Source of the DNA: Rattus norvegicus
Lineage: Eukaryota; Chordata; Mammalia; Rodentia; Muridae
NCBI RefSeq assembly: GCF_036323735.1
Contig: NC_086026.1
Location: 52,826,039-52,890,038 of the forward strand
Length of the DNA: 64,000 bases
Direction: 5' to 3'
In this document: positions 42,586 to 51,725 of the stretch, piece after piece
Position numbering within the stretch: position 1 is the stretch's first letter
Layout of the letters: every line of letters begins with the position of its first letter
Position numbers and translations under genes: made by a program
Notes under the pieces: generated by a model
The model's database searches: none
What the model was told of the DNA's origin: nothing
The model's input: the letters and a program-made list of their open reading frames with translations, nothing else

Positions 42586-43251
42586 TACTGATTGGTTGCA
42601 TTTCCCTCTGGTTTCATAAACAGTTTGAGGAGGTTTGTTCTAAAGTACACACCAGTAATAGAGTCCTTTGAACGTGTTCCTGCTATAGATATGTGGTATT
42701 CTCTCTGTGCCTGCATCATCCTGAATTCACAGATGGACTCAGAGGGACTCCCATCTGGGGCTTTCACCTGGCATATTGTAACTTCATGCTAAGTCCTGTG
42801 AAGGAATTCAGGGTCTGGGGCAGCTATGGGGTGCAGAGTCGAGGTTCTACTTAAGACCTAGCATTTAAGCAGGATGAATCTTCAGGAGATCTGAACTGGG
42901 TGTGTTCACCCTGCAGGAGAGGGTGTCCCTCTCCTCCTGCAGGAAGAAGCCTGAGAGGACCAGTCATGCTGAGAGGGAGGGGGGACTCAGCTTGGAAACT
43001 CTCTAAAACAGAAAGGAGCAAAACTTTAGATCTAGCAGGAAGGGAAGCCACTAGGGACTTGTGAGGAGAGACTGGCAAGATCCATGGACATTTCAGAATG
43101 ATGTCACCTGCTGCAGTAGAGAGAGCAGGCCACTGGGAGGCAAGAGCAGAGGTGGCTTTAATGAGCTGATGAAGGTGGACCAGGTGGGTACTGGCTCTGG
43201 AAAAGAGAAACAAGATGGCAGTTTCAGGAACAGTGAGGCTGCAAAGGAAGC

Positions 43252-43252
<1 letters not shown>
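42586..43252. other. Unassigned sequence
   Basis: No gene or repeat family is recognised. Confidence 0.38.

Positions 43253-43341
<89 letters not shown>
43253..43341. repeat. (GA)44 microsatellite
   Basis: A pure GA tract of 89 bases, the longest uninterrupted dinucleotide run here. Homopurine mirror symmetry makes it H-DNA-competent. Ser-Leu and Arg-Glu frames across it are artefacts. Confidence 0.97.
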
Positions 43342-43344
<3 letters not shown>

Positions 43345-44047
43345 AGACTTTCATCCAGTCCTTCGGGGTTAGGGACCCTGGGTGGGGATGAAACCCCACT
43401 GGAGATAAGACATCATTATATGTGACCAACTAACTAGGAGCACCATGGGGTGCTTCTTCGAGACCCAGGTCTGTTCCTGAAGACTGATAATTTCAGTTTG
43501 CACTTCAGAGAGGACTGCGAGCATGGTATAAGCCAAGGAGGACATGAACACATCGCCTCCACCAACCTGTGCACATGACAGACATCAATAATCAATCCAG
43601 ATACTCTTTCTCAGAAAGCACAGATGCCTCAATGCAGCTCTTCAGGCAACTACTCCCAGACCACTGGCATCAAGGAGTTAACCCACCTCTCATTTATAGT
43701 ACCAAGCTTGGTGCCCAAAAGTTTCCAGGTTCAACCCAGCCTCCACAGTATGGCTGCATTAGTGTATTGTGGCTGACTTCGCTAGCCTAAAAACATGCTT
43801 TCCCATTTGTTAAAGTGAATTGTTATCCCAATGCCACATGTTCACTGTGGGGACAAAATGTGACAGTGTATGGTGGCAGCTAGCTAGCTTCTAATGACAT
43901 CCAATTTCTAATATAAGTAGACATCTGTAAAGTATAAAACAGTCCTAGTCCTCCCTTTCCCCTACTCACAACTACACTCCCAGATGAACACATACACTAT
44001 GTAATCTTACACGATCTCAGCCACTGTGTGCGTAGATACACACTTAC

Positions 44048-44051
<4 letters not shown>
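43342..44051. other. Unassigned sequence
   Basis: No gene or repeat family is recognised. The AT-rich part at 43790-44000 may be an old decayed element. Confidence 0.36.

Positions 44052-44104
<53 letters not shown>
44052..44104. repeat. (CA)26 microsatellite
   Basis: A pure CA tract of 53 bases. Confidence 0.97.
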
Positions 44105-44106
<2 letters not shown>

Positions 44107-44596
44107 CAGAGGACAGAAAAATGTATCCTAACAGCTGGCACTGGAATTATCTCAGAGCAGAAGCCGCCTTTTGTTTGAGAAATTACCTTGATAACTCTCT
44201 AAGGATATGGATTCGGAAGAAGTCAAGGAAACAAAACAAAAGAAAAAATGGAAAGAAAAAAGGAAAGAAAAGACAAGAAAAGATAGCTGGACTGCTCTGC
44301 GTTAAAATGAGACAAAATGGGGAAGGGGACTGAACAAAGCAGAGATACGCGGGGGTGTGGCCACAGCACAGCACTGGGGGTGGGGCACAGAAGACTTAGG
44401 TACCTGCTCTTCGAACACTCAACACAAGACTCCTACATTCCTGCCATGAGAACCCTCTCTGTCTTCGAAGAGTCTATGCTGCATGATTCAGTTACATTAA
44501 AAACCCCAGACACCAACCTATCCCAGTGATCACAGGTTGCTCAGGCTGGGGGAGGAGGAACCTTCCCGAGGCCTTCGGCTTGTCACCGTTTGACTG
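44105..44596. other. Unassigned sequence
   Basis: It contains an A/G-rich stretch at 44225-44285 (AAAGAAAAAATGGAAAG type). No gene is recognised. Confidence 0.36.
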
Positions 44597-44722
44597 AGGT
44601 GATGGTCTCACAGGTGCGTGTGCCTGTGTCTCTATACGCTTATAAGTCTATATGTCAAAACTCATCAGCAGGAGCACTTCTAACGCGTCGCTTTTTGTAT
44701 GTTAATTATACCTTTAAGAGCT
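44597..44722 (+). mobile_element. Ancient L1 3' terminus
   Basis: GGTCTCACAGGTGCGTGTGC, TATATGTCAAAACTCATCAG and TTTTTGTATGTTAATTATAC then CTTTAAGAGC match the last bases of old L1M/L1ME families (TTGTCAAAACTCATCGAA, TTATTGTATGTAAATTATACCTCAATAAA). Confidence 0.7.
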
Positions 44723-44979
44723 GGTGGGTAGGGTGTTTTAAAAAGAGGTTTATATCAACTCGATCCAAATATTTTTATCTCTCCTGTTTCCGGATGTGCT
44801 TATTTCCCCGCCTCTCTGCAGAGGCTGACTGACCCTTTCCAAACACTGCTTGCTATCTTCCTGTGTTTCAGTCAGGTCTAACACTGGGAACTTACGGTAT
44901 TGGTCAGGAGTAAAGTGTGTGTGCATGTGGAAGCTGTAAGTGAAGCTTGGGCAGTGCTCTTCAAATGCTGTCTTTTTTT

Positions 44980-45140
44980 TTTTTTTTAAATCCGACAGGA
45001 ACTTGTCAATTAGGCCATGCTGTTTGGTCAGCAATCCCCAGGGATCCTTTTGTCTCTGCCTCCTCACTGGTTCCAATGTAGGCCCTCATGCTTGGGTGGC
45101 AAATACTTCTCTAACTGAGCTATCTTTTCAAACCTGGTTT
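44980..45140 (-). mobile_element. B4-type SINE fragment, minus strand
   Basis: After a T13 tract, CAGCAATCCCCAGGGATCCT, TTTGTCTCTGCCTCCTCACT and CAAATACTTCTCTAACTGAG CTATC read as reverse B4 with part of the B1-like half lost. Confidence 0.62.
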
Positions 45141-45409
45141 GGAGTTGAATTAGAAGAAGGAAATTGAATCCTACATCTACACCAAAACCACAGAGCCCTG
45201 GTGGAGTTGAGGGATGCCATGACGGGTTTCTAAGTGGACTGTATAAAGTGGGAGTGGGTGCCAGGGTGCTCCTGAGAGTTTAAACTCTATCCCTTCCTGG
45301 ATGTTCCTGAAAACCTTAGGAGCCAGCACTGAACAGCGACGTCAGGGGAGGGTTCAGTCCAGCAGTCAGATCTTATTCCTTCCCCAGACGAAAGCACCCA
45401 CAGGTACAC

Positions 45410-45411
<2 letters not shown>

Positions 45412-45474
<63 letters not shown>
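45412..45474. repeat. (CT)31 microsatellite
   Basis: A pure CT tract of 63 bases preceded by AGGTACACAA. Confidence 0.97.
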
Positions 45475-45481
<7 letters not shown>

Positions 45482-45654
45482 AGCACTCACACGTCTGCTC
45501 AGTGCCTTGGTCATGTCCCCTTTGTATTATACCTGCCTTTAAGGACTGTAATCAACAGGTTTGAGAGAGGAGGTGACCCTTGACTGAAGCAAAATGGAAC
45601 AGAGATGAAAAGACCTGGCAAGGGTCTAGATCTGGTCTCTCCCCTGCCCTTTCA

Positions 45655-45982
45655 CGTGTGTATATGTGTTTCTGCGTGCAGGTGTGTGTCTGGGCGCACA
45701 GATTTGTGAGTTTATCGGATCAAGGACAATGTCGGCTATGGTTCTTCGGATGCTGTCTATCTTGTATTTTCAAAACACAGTCTCTTACTGAGGTATGGCT
45801 CACAGATTAGATTAGGCTAGCCGACCCAGCGAGCCCCAGGATATACTTCTCTGCCTTCTTAATGCTGGGATTACAACATGCACAACCGCATTCAGCTTTT
45901 CTTAAAATATGGACTCTGGGGATCAAATTAGTTCCTCTTGTTTGCATGGCAAGCACTTTATGGACTAAGCCATCAACTCGGC
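45655..45982 (-). mobile_element. B4-type SINE, minus strand, near full length
   Basis: A TG-rich start (tail), ACAGTCTCTTACTGAGGTAT, TAGGCTAGCCGACCCAGCGA, CTGCCTTCTTAATGCTGGGA, GGACTCTGGGGATCAAATTA and GGACTAAGCCATCAACTCGGC give the full reverse B4 order over about 330 bases. Confidence 0.82.
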
Positions 45983-46517
45983 CTCCACTTCCTCTGGGCC
46001 CACGGAGGCAGTCCATTCCAACCAGCTAGCAAGAGCCTCTCCAAGCAGGCACATAACCATCCAAACCAGAGGTCAGTTTTCTCCTGAAAAAAAAAAAAAA
46101 AGGAAAAGAAACCTGGCACGGAGCTTTCTCTGCTCAGCCAGGCGCTCCTCTCCTGATAGGCAAAGCTTTCTGCAGCCCTTGGCCTCTTCCTGCTCCACAC
46201 CCTCTGCCTCCCAACACCTCTACCCGAAACACCGCTAACCAAACCAGCCGCTCCGCTCCTTCCAAGGAGATAATCAAAGTGCAGCGTCTCTGGAGAGGAC
46301 CTGGCTCGCAGAACAAGTCTTTAATTTCAAGTTGACAAGGTTGGGAGCATGTGCTACGGGCACTTGGATAGGCAAGATGGATGGATGGCCAGGGAGTGCA
46401 GATGGTGAGGCGGAGGGTGGAGGGGAAGAGGGTGGAGGGCTGAGGGTGGAAGCAGCTTTAGGAAGCTTCCCAGCAGCAGGCTGAGGACTTTACTGTCTGA
46501 CTGGCACCTGCAGGTGG
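45983..46517. other. Unique sequence
   Basis: A15 at 46086-46100; otherwise no repeat or gene is recognised. Confidence 0.4.
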
Positions 46518-46567
46518 AGATGTGGACGTTTCTTGTCCACCCAGATGTGGACGTTTCTTGTCCACCC
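46518..46567. repeat. 25-bp perfect tandem duplication
   Basis: The 25-base unit beginning AGATGTGGACGTTTCTTGTC and ending CACCC occurs at 46518-46542 and again at 46543-46567 with no difference. Identity implies a recent slippage or repair event. Confidence 0.97.
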
Positions 46568-46735
46568 AGCATAGGCTGGCCACATGTCGCCGGCTGTCTC
46601 AGGAACCGGTCCCAAACCCAGAGGACAGATGTGAGACTTAAGCAGGGACTTGGACAGAGCTGCTGTTCCCAGGATGCTCCTTGGGGCTTGCACTCAAAAT
46701 GTAAAGCTTCTTTGAGATTTGCCCCTGCTGAGAAA

Positions 46736-46788
46736 AACAAACAACAAACAAACAACAGTAACAACAGCAACAACAGCAACAACAGCCC
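46736..46788. repeat. CAA/CAG-type trinucleotide tract
   Basis: Imperfect AACAACAGC and AAACAAC units over about 50 bases. Confidence 0.88.
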
Positions 46789-46916
46789 AAATCTAAGTCT
46801 AGGTGGAAAAATCCAGGCACTTTGAAGCTGATATCATCCTGTCCTTAAGGAAAAGCTGGCTCAGAGAGGGCAAGAGTCCCGCACATGGTCACAAAGCAAG
46901 TCTGCAATAAGGCAAG

Positions 46917-47167
46917 AATGGGATAGGGTGGGGTGGGATGGGATAGGATAGGATGGGATGGGATAGGGTAAGATGGGGTGGGGTAGGGTGGGATGTGGTG
47001 GGGTGGTGTGGGGTGGGATGGGATGGGGTTGGGTGGGGTGGGATGTGGTGGGGTGGGGTGGGATAGGATGGGATAGGATAAGATAGGGTGGGATGTGGTG
47101 GGGTGGAGTGGGGTGGGATGGGTTGGAGTGAGGTGGGGTGGGATGGGATGGGGTTGGGTGGGGTGGA
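46917..47167. repeat. G-rich GGGAT/GGGGTG satellite
   Basis: About 250 bases of pentamer-like units (GGGAT, AGGAT, GGGGT, GGGTG) with strong G skew on the + strand. A 27-base segment at 47015 recurs at 47140, indicating a higher-order duplication of about 125 bases. Many GGG/GGGG runs could form G-quadruplexes. Pro/His/Ser frames on the minus strand are artefacts. Confidence 0.95.
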
Positions 47168-47912
47168 ACCCTCTGGCACTCATAAGTGGTACAACCCAGA
47201 GCCTCAGTGCAGTTCATGTTTCCCAAAAGCAACAGGGGATTGGTTAGACCACACACCAAAGTCCCCTGTCACAGCAGTAAGCTCTTCAACCTGTTTGAAG
47301 ACTTCCTGCACACATCACTCAATGGATGGAACCTGTGCCTTTGGTGTCAGGACAGATACTTTCTGGCCAGTCACTATGGAGGAGCTGAAGTGACGGAAGC
47401 ATTCAGAAAGGTGGCAGTCTCTTTCACAGTTCTCAGCTGTGAGCCCTGTGGTTGGCCTTGACTTCACTGGGCTCTGGCTCAGGGAATTAGGAGGCTTCTG
47501 TAGGCAAAAGAACAACAGAAAGATCAGCCTTCAGGGAAGAGGGCTCCAGCTCCCAGCTCTGCAATGCACCGCTACCCAGACCCTTCCCTGCTCCTTTTAC
47601 CAACACTGTCCGGGGGCATTGGGCACCAGTAAACAGGCACCTGGATGTTAGCCCCCTTTGAAGGGGTCCCCTTTCCTCAGTCCACAGAACACTGCAATCC
47701 CATTCCACAGCGTCCTGGGTTCCTAAAACCTGCGTGACCTAAAGAATGCAGTGCAGAGCCCCAGCTCTTGGCACATGTGTGTATCGAGTTACCCACTTCC
47801 TGTTTCTGAGATCAGAACTCACCTTCTGCTCTGGGCACTATCACAAGGCACAAGCACTGGGCAATAGTTAGGGGGGTTTGGACCAAACTGCATCCTCCAA
47901 GTTCTTACCTTG
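47168..47912. other. Unique sequence
   Basis: No gene or repeat family is recognised between the G-rich satellite and the ID element. Confidence 0.4.
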
Positions 47913-47926
47913 GAGTCTTAACTTCC

Positions 47927-48029
47927 TTTTTCTTTTTCTTTTTTCTTTTTTTTCCAGAGCTGGGAACTGAACCCAGGGCCTTGCGCTTGCTAGGCAAGCG
48001 CTCTACCACTGAGCTAAATCCCCAACCCC
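47927..48029 (-). mobile_element. ID SINE (rat-type), full length
   Basis: The 75-base body at 47955-48029 reads, on the minus strand, GGGGTTGGGGATTTAGCTCA, GTGGTAGAGCGCTTGCCTAG, CAAGCGCAAGGCCCTGGG and TTCAGTTCCCAGCTCTG, with about three differences from the rat ID consensus, two at CpG positions. The A-box region is intact and the B-box has lost its CpG. The A-rich tail appears as T-rich 47927-47954. A perfect 14-bp duplication GAGTCTTAACTTCC lies at 47913-47926 and 48030-48043. ID is derived from BC1 RNA/tRNA-Ala and mobilised by L1. Confidence 0.96.
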
Positions 48030-48454
48030 GAGTCTTAACTTCCAAAGTGAAGGTATTTGGAGGCAGAGCTTAATCAGAGTGGTGGGTGGATTCTGATGGG
48101 TCAGATGGCTCATGGAATTAGTGATTTTTAAAGAAGAAACCAGCCAGGTTTGTTTTTCTCCTTCTCCATACAAGGTCACAGTAAGAAGGTGACCACACGT
48201 AAACCAGAGCCTCGTCAGCCAGCACTTTGGTCTTGGACCTCTCAGCCTCCAAAACTGTGAAAAACCGCCATTTAATGAGACCAGCCTCTGGTACAGCCAG
48301 TTTCCTAGCCTCATCACTTCCACACCCATATAGTAAACCAACCGAAGACTGGGAACACTTGAGAGAAAACTGTGTCTGTGTGGAACATGCACAGACTTTG
48401 CCCTCCATAGTTACTGTCTAAATAATATGGCCTAGAAACTACTGATACCCTGTT

Positions 48455-48528
48455 TAAACTGGAGATCAGACCCAAGACCCCGCACATGCTAGAAAAATAC
48501 TCCACCACTGAGCTACACCCCCAGTCCA
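48455..48528 (-). mobile_element. Old ID/B4-head fragment, minus strand
   Basis: CTGGAGATCAGACCCAAGAC, CCCGCACATGCTAGAAAAAT and ACTCCACCACTGAGCTACAC then CCCCAG correspond to a diverged ID or B4 head. It is clearly older than the nearby ID element. Confidence 0.65.
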
Positions 48529-48634
48529 CCGTCTACTGTCCTAACTGTTACAAGTAACCTAGAGAGGTTTTTAAATGTTCGGGAAGAAGCCCAAAGGCTC
48601 TATGCAAACACTATACCGTGCTAATATTCTTTAA

Positions 48635-48818
48635 CACGTATTTGCTCTGTGTCTGTGCTTCTGTGTATGTGATGTGTCATGGCCCGCATGTGGGAGTGAG
48701 GGGACAACTCAAAAGAGTTGGTTCTTTCCTCCCATCCTGTGGGTTCCAGGGATCGAACTCAAGTCTCCAGGCCTGACACAAGTGTCTTCTTGTCCACTGA
48801 GCCACCTCACTGACCCAC
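48635..48818 (-). mobile_element. B3-type SINE, minus strand
   Basis: GTGGGAGTGAGGGGACAACT, GTTGGTTCTTTCCTCCCATC, CTGTGGGTTCCAGGGATCGA and TGTCCACTGAGCCACCTCAC read as reverse B3 of the B2 superfamily. Confidence 0.82.
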
Positions 48819-49169
48819 TAAACCATTTTATATAAGGAGCATTTATACTCAGGGATTTGGGTGCTCGTGGGGGTTATAGGGTCTCCCTGCAGTCCTAGGG
48901 GCCAAACCATCGTTAATAGCAGATTGAGCTGATAAAGACGCAGGGGGCGATTGGCTAGCCTTTATTTCATGAGCACACTCAATCTTGTGTGTCTACAATG
49001 CTAAAATTGATTGAATAGCAATCTACTGTATCATCTAATACGTAACTTAAAGCAAGGCACAGCCTGATCTCAATACTTCAAATTCCTTCCGGCACACCCC
49101 AGAGCCTCTTCTTAGGGCCTTGGCTGTACTTAAGTAGCACCATGAGCCTGCAGACCTTCCAGACCCAGT
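48819..49169. other. Unassigned sequence
   Basis: No gene or repeat is recognised. GACGCAGGGGGCGATTGG at 48938 contains an AGGGGGCG word like a CTCF core but lacks the rest of that motif. Confidence 0.36.
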
Positions 49170-49320
49170 GTTCCCACTGACTGACTCTACAACTGTAGCA
49201 AAAGATGGACCTGAGACACCCACAGTGCCTCATTGTCCCACTTGCAAAATGGAAGCAGAAGAGCACCCCTGCCTCACCCCTTTCTTGAAGATGTTGAGTA
49301 AGGCTCCTAGGGATGACGGG
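49170..49320 (+). mobile_element. MIR SINE fragment
   Basis: ACCTGAGACACCCACAGTGC, CTCATTGTCCCACTTGCAAA and ATGGAAGCAG, then GAAGATGTTGAGTAAGGCTC, follow the MIR 3' order (CTGTGCCTCAGTTTCCTCATCTGCAAAATGG, GTGAGGATTAAATGAG). Confidence 0.6.
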
Positions 49321-49708
49321 AAGGACAATGTGTGGGCAGGTTTGTGCTCCGTAGGACTGTCGCAGAAGGAGAAGTCCGCTCGCTCTCAATGGCTAACGGT
49401 GGTCCTGAGGTGGCAAGAAAATTAGCTCCACAATGGCCAGCTGAGCAGCCCTGAACAGTTCTTGTCTGCCATTCCCCACCTGCTAACATTCCTCTGACCC
49501 AAGAATCCAGCCCTGTCCATGGCATGTGCTGGCCTGTGCACTTCCCTATCAATGGACCCTGGAATACCCGTCTGTCTCTCCTAGGGCACATTAAGGTTCA
49601 CCTTTGTGTCTTTGTGTCATCACCTTTGTGATGTTACTAAATCATCTTGGCTCGTCAGCCCTTGCTCTCTGAAGTGATTGAGTTAGATCCCATTTAGATG
49701 AGAGGCTA

Positions 49709-49860
49709 GCCGGGTGGGCAGTGATGGCACACAACTGTAATCCCAGCACTTAAGAGGCAGAGGCAGGCAGATCTCTGTGAGTTCCAGACCAGCCTGTTTT
49801 ACTGAGTGAGTTCCAGGGCAAACCAGAGCTACCCAGAGAACCTTTGTCTGGACAAGCAAG
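49709..49860 (+). mobile_element. B1 SINE, near full length
   Basis: GCCGGGTGGGCAGTGATGGC, TGTAATCCCAGCACTTAAGA, GGCAGAGGCAGGCAGATCTC, TGAGTTCCAGACCAGCCTGT and CAGAGCTACCCAGAGAACCT follow B1 throughout. Confidence 0.92.
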
Positions 49861-50479
49861 GGAGGATGCTATAGGAACCTACTTTTGCTTGCCTTGGCAT
49901 TTGGCATTCTCAGGGTAGCAAAGAACAAGAGAGGAGATTCAGAAGTGGGTCTTCAGTGGCCTACCCCAGGCTAGCCCCTCTGCTGTTGCCTGTACCCTCA
50001 GGCCAGCAGGCCCCTCTGCGCTAGTCATACTGCAAGATGGTGACCAACTGAGTAAAAACAATGACTCTCAGTGACATGTGACTGCTGGGGCTGCAATGGA
50101 TCCCCTACCCAGGGACCCCAGATGCCCTCAGCCTGTATCCACGTGCCAAGTTCCCAGGGAATCAAGCAGGGTATAAGCTGGTCTGCTCCTGTCTCTTGCC
50201 TCCATCCTTGGCCTTTAATATTCATGAGCCCTCCCTGCAGGGGAGCTAAAAATGTTCTGCTCCTAAATCTAACTGCTTCGCGGAAGCCTAATTAAATTCT
50301 TTGGTGGAAAGGGGAAAAATGACCTTCAAAACTGCCAAAACTAGTCAGAGTGGTGTGTCCCACAATCCCTTCCACTCCCCTGCCTTCCCACTGCAGGGGT
50401 CCATCCTCTATGATAAGGTTCTCCACTCCTCTCTAAGGCTAAGCATCTGAGGTGCTCTAGAGGGATTGATACCACAGCA
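49861..50479. other. Unique sequence
   Basis: No gene or repeat family is recognised. Confidence 0.4.
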
Positions 50480-50653
50480 GCCAGACTGCCTCCAGTGAGA
50501 GCAACAGAAGCATGCACTTGACTGACAACCTGGGCTTGATCCCTGGAACCCACACGGTGGAAGGAGAGACCCAACAGCAGAAAGTTGTCCTTTGACATCC
50601 ATGTGCAAACCATGGCATGCTCACATGTCTGGTGTGTTGGGGCATGCATGTGG

Positions 50654-50654
<1 letters not shown>
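50480..50654 (+). mobile_element. B3-type SINE with microsatellite tail
   Basis: GCATGCACTTGACTGACAAC, TTGATCCCTGGAACCCACAC, GGTGGAAGGAGAGACCCAAC and AAGTTGTCCTTTGACATCCA follow B3. The element leads directly into a CT/CA compound tract where its CA-rich 3' tail belongs. Confidence 0.82.

Positions 50655-50745
<91 letters not shown>
50655..50745. repeat. Compound (CT)20(CA)25 microsatellite
   Basis: A pure CT tract at 50655-50695 switches at one base to pure CA through 50745. It continues the B3 tail and probably grew from it. Confidence 0.96.
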
Positions 50746-50746
<1 letters not shown>

Positions 50747-50971
50747 ACATACATGTAATAGTGAAAAGCAATGGTTCTGGGTGACACCATCCATCCATCT
50801 ACATAAAATCTTGTGTTGCTGTGCATTCTGGAAACCTCTTTTACTCATCCTGGAAAACCCACGCAGGGTAGAGAAGAGCCCTGGGCACACTTGTACACAA
50901 GAGCCTGGGATTGGAGATCATACCCAGCTAATTCTTTCATTTACAAGGGACAGTAAGCAATCTCCCTAGAG

Positions 50972-51150
50972 CAGTGCTTCTCAACCTGTGGGTTGCGACC
51001 CCTTTAGTGGGTCAAATGACCTTTTCACAGGGGTCACATAATAGATATACAGCTTACCAGATATCTACAGTATGATTCATAAGGGCAGCAAAATTAAAGT
51101 TGTGAAATAGCAATGAAGGGGTGCAACATTAGGAAGGTTGAGAACCCCTG
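50972..51150 (+). mobile_element. URR1-like hAT transposon with target duplication
   Basis: CAGTGCTTCTCAACCTGTGG, GTTGCGACCCCTTTAGTGGG, CCTTTTCACAGGGGTCACAT and AGGAAGGTTGAGAACCCCTG form a complete non-autonomous rodent hAT element of 179 bases with imperfect inverted ends. Octamers CCCTAGAG (50964-50971) and GCCTAGAA (51151-51158) share 6 of 8 bases, as expected for an aged 8-bp hAT duplication. Confidence 0.88.
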
Positions 51151-51479
51151 GCCTAGAAGCTGTCAGGGGGAGCCTCTTTTTGAAGGTTGCTCAGGCAAAA
51201 GGTCTGACTGTTCTGTCTTCCGAGTGACCTGTCCTCCTGAGAAGGCTGAGGAAGAGATAAAGGTACAAAACCCCTCGCTTGAACAGGATCTGGGCTTACA
51301 TCCTGGGGAAAAGCTCAGACCCCGAGAAGTCAGTGTGGCGAACCTGAGGGGAACGATTCGAGTTCAGCTGATCCATTGCTTTGGCCTGAGTTCAGCCAAT
51401 CCATTGCTTTGGCCTGAGATGAGGCAGAACATGGCTCCCAGAAGTAGAGGAATAACAGGAAGGGGTTAGGACCAGATAA
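51151..51479. other. Unique sequence with a local duplication
   Basis: No gene is recognised. It contains the 28-bp duplication at 51360-51415. Confidence 0.4.
51360..51415. repeat. 28-bp tandem duplication
   Basis: Two adjacent 28-base copies, each starting GAGTTCAGC and ending CATTGCTTTGGCCT, differ at two positions (TG versus CA after GAGTTCAGC). A third unit starts (GAG) but diverges. Confidence 0.95.
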
Positions 51480-51725
51480 ACTTTCAGATGTGTGCCCCTA
51501 ATGAACCGCCTTCCCCAGGCAGGCCACCCTCTCCTGAGCCTCCAATGACCCCTTCTGAAGTCATTAGATGATGACTTCATTGATGGGTTGTTTAGTCTAA
51601 GGATGACGTCAGAGCCCTCATGATCTCATCATTTCTCAGTGATCAGATTACCACCTGGGGACCAAGTCTGCAACACATAAGACCACCGGGGAACATAGCA
51701 CATCCAATCCAAAAGAGACTCACAA
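51480..51725 (-). mobile_element. MaLR-like LTR remnant, minus strand
   Basis: CAGAGCCCTCATGATCTCAT, CATTTCTCAGTGATCAGATT and CACCTGGGGACCAAGTCTGC then AACACATAAG match the reverse of MaLR LTRs (GGGCCCTCATGACCTAATCAC, TTGGGGACCAAGCTTCCAACACATGA). The upstream part (51480-51600) is less certain. Confidence 0.55.
51604..51611. promoter_or_regulatory. CRE-type palindrome TGACGTCA
   Basis: A perfect cAMP-response-element octamer within the LTR remnant. Binding by CREB/ATF proteins is established for the motif, but its use here is inference. Confidence 0.4.

Noticed and set aside
42851..43429. 192-codon minus-strand frame with a Ser-Leu run
   Set aside because: About a quarter of it is the GA microsatellite and the rest shows no recognisable domain.
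46845..47259. Pro/His/Ser-rich protein on the minus strand
   Set aside because: All three minus frames stay open across the G-rich satellite, so the frame is compositional.
47955..48029. Functional tRNA-Ala or BC1 gene
   Set aside because: The sequence is an ID SINE with a poly(A)-type tail and target-site duplication, and the B-box has lost its CpG. It does not fold as an intact tRNA gene.
48938..48955. CTCF binding site (AGGGGGCG)
   Set aside because: Only the central word matches; the upstream CCA/CNC half of the motif is missing.
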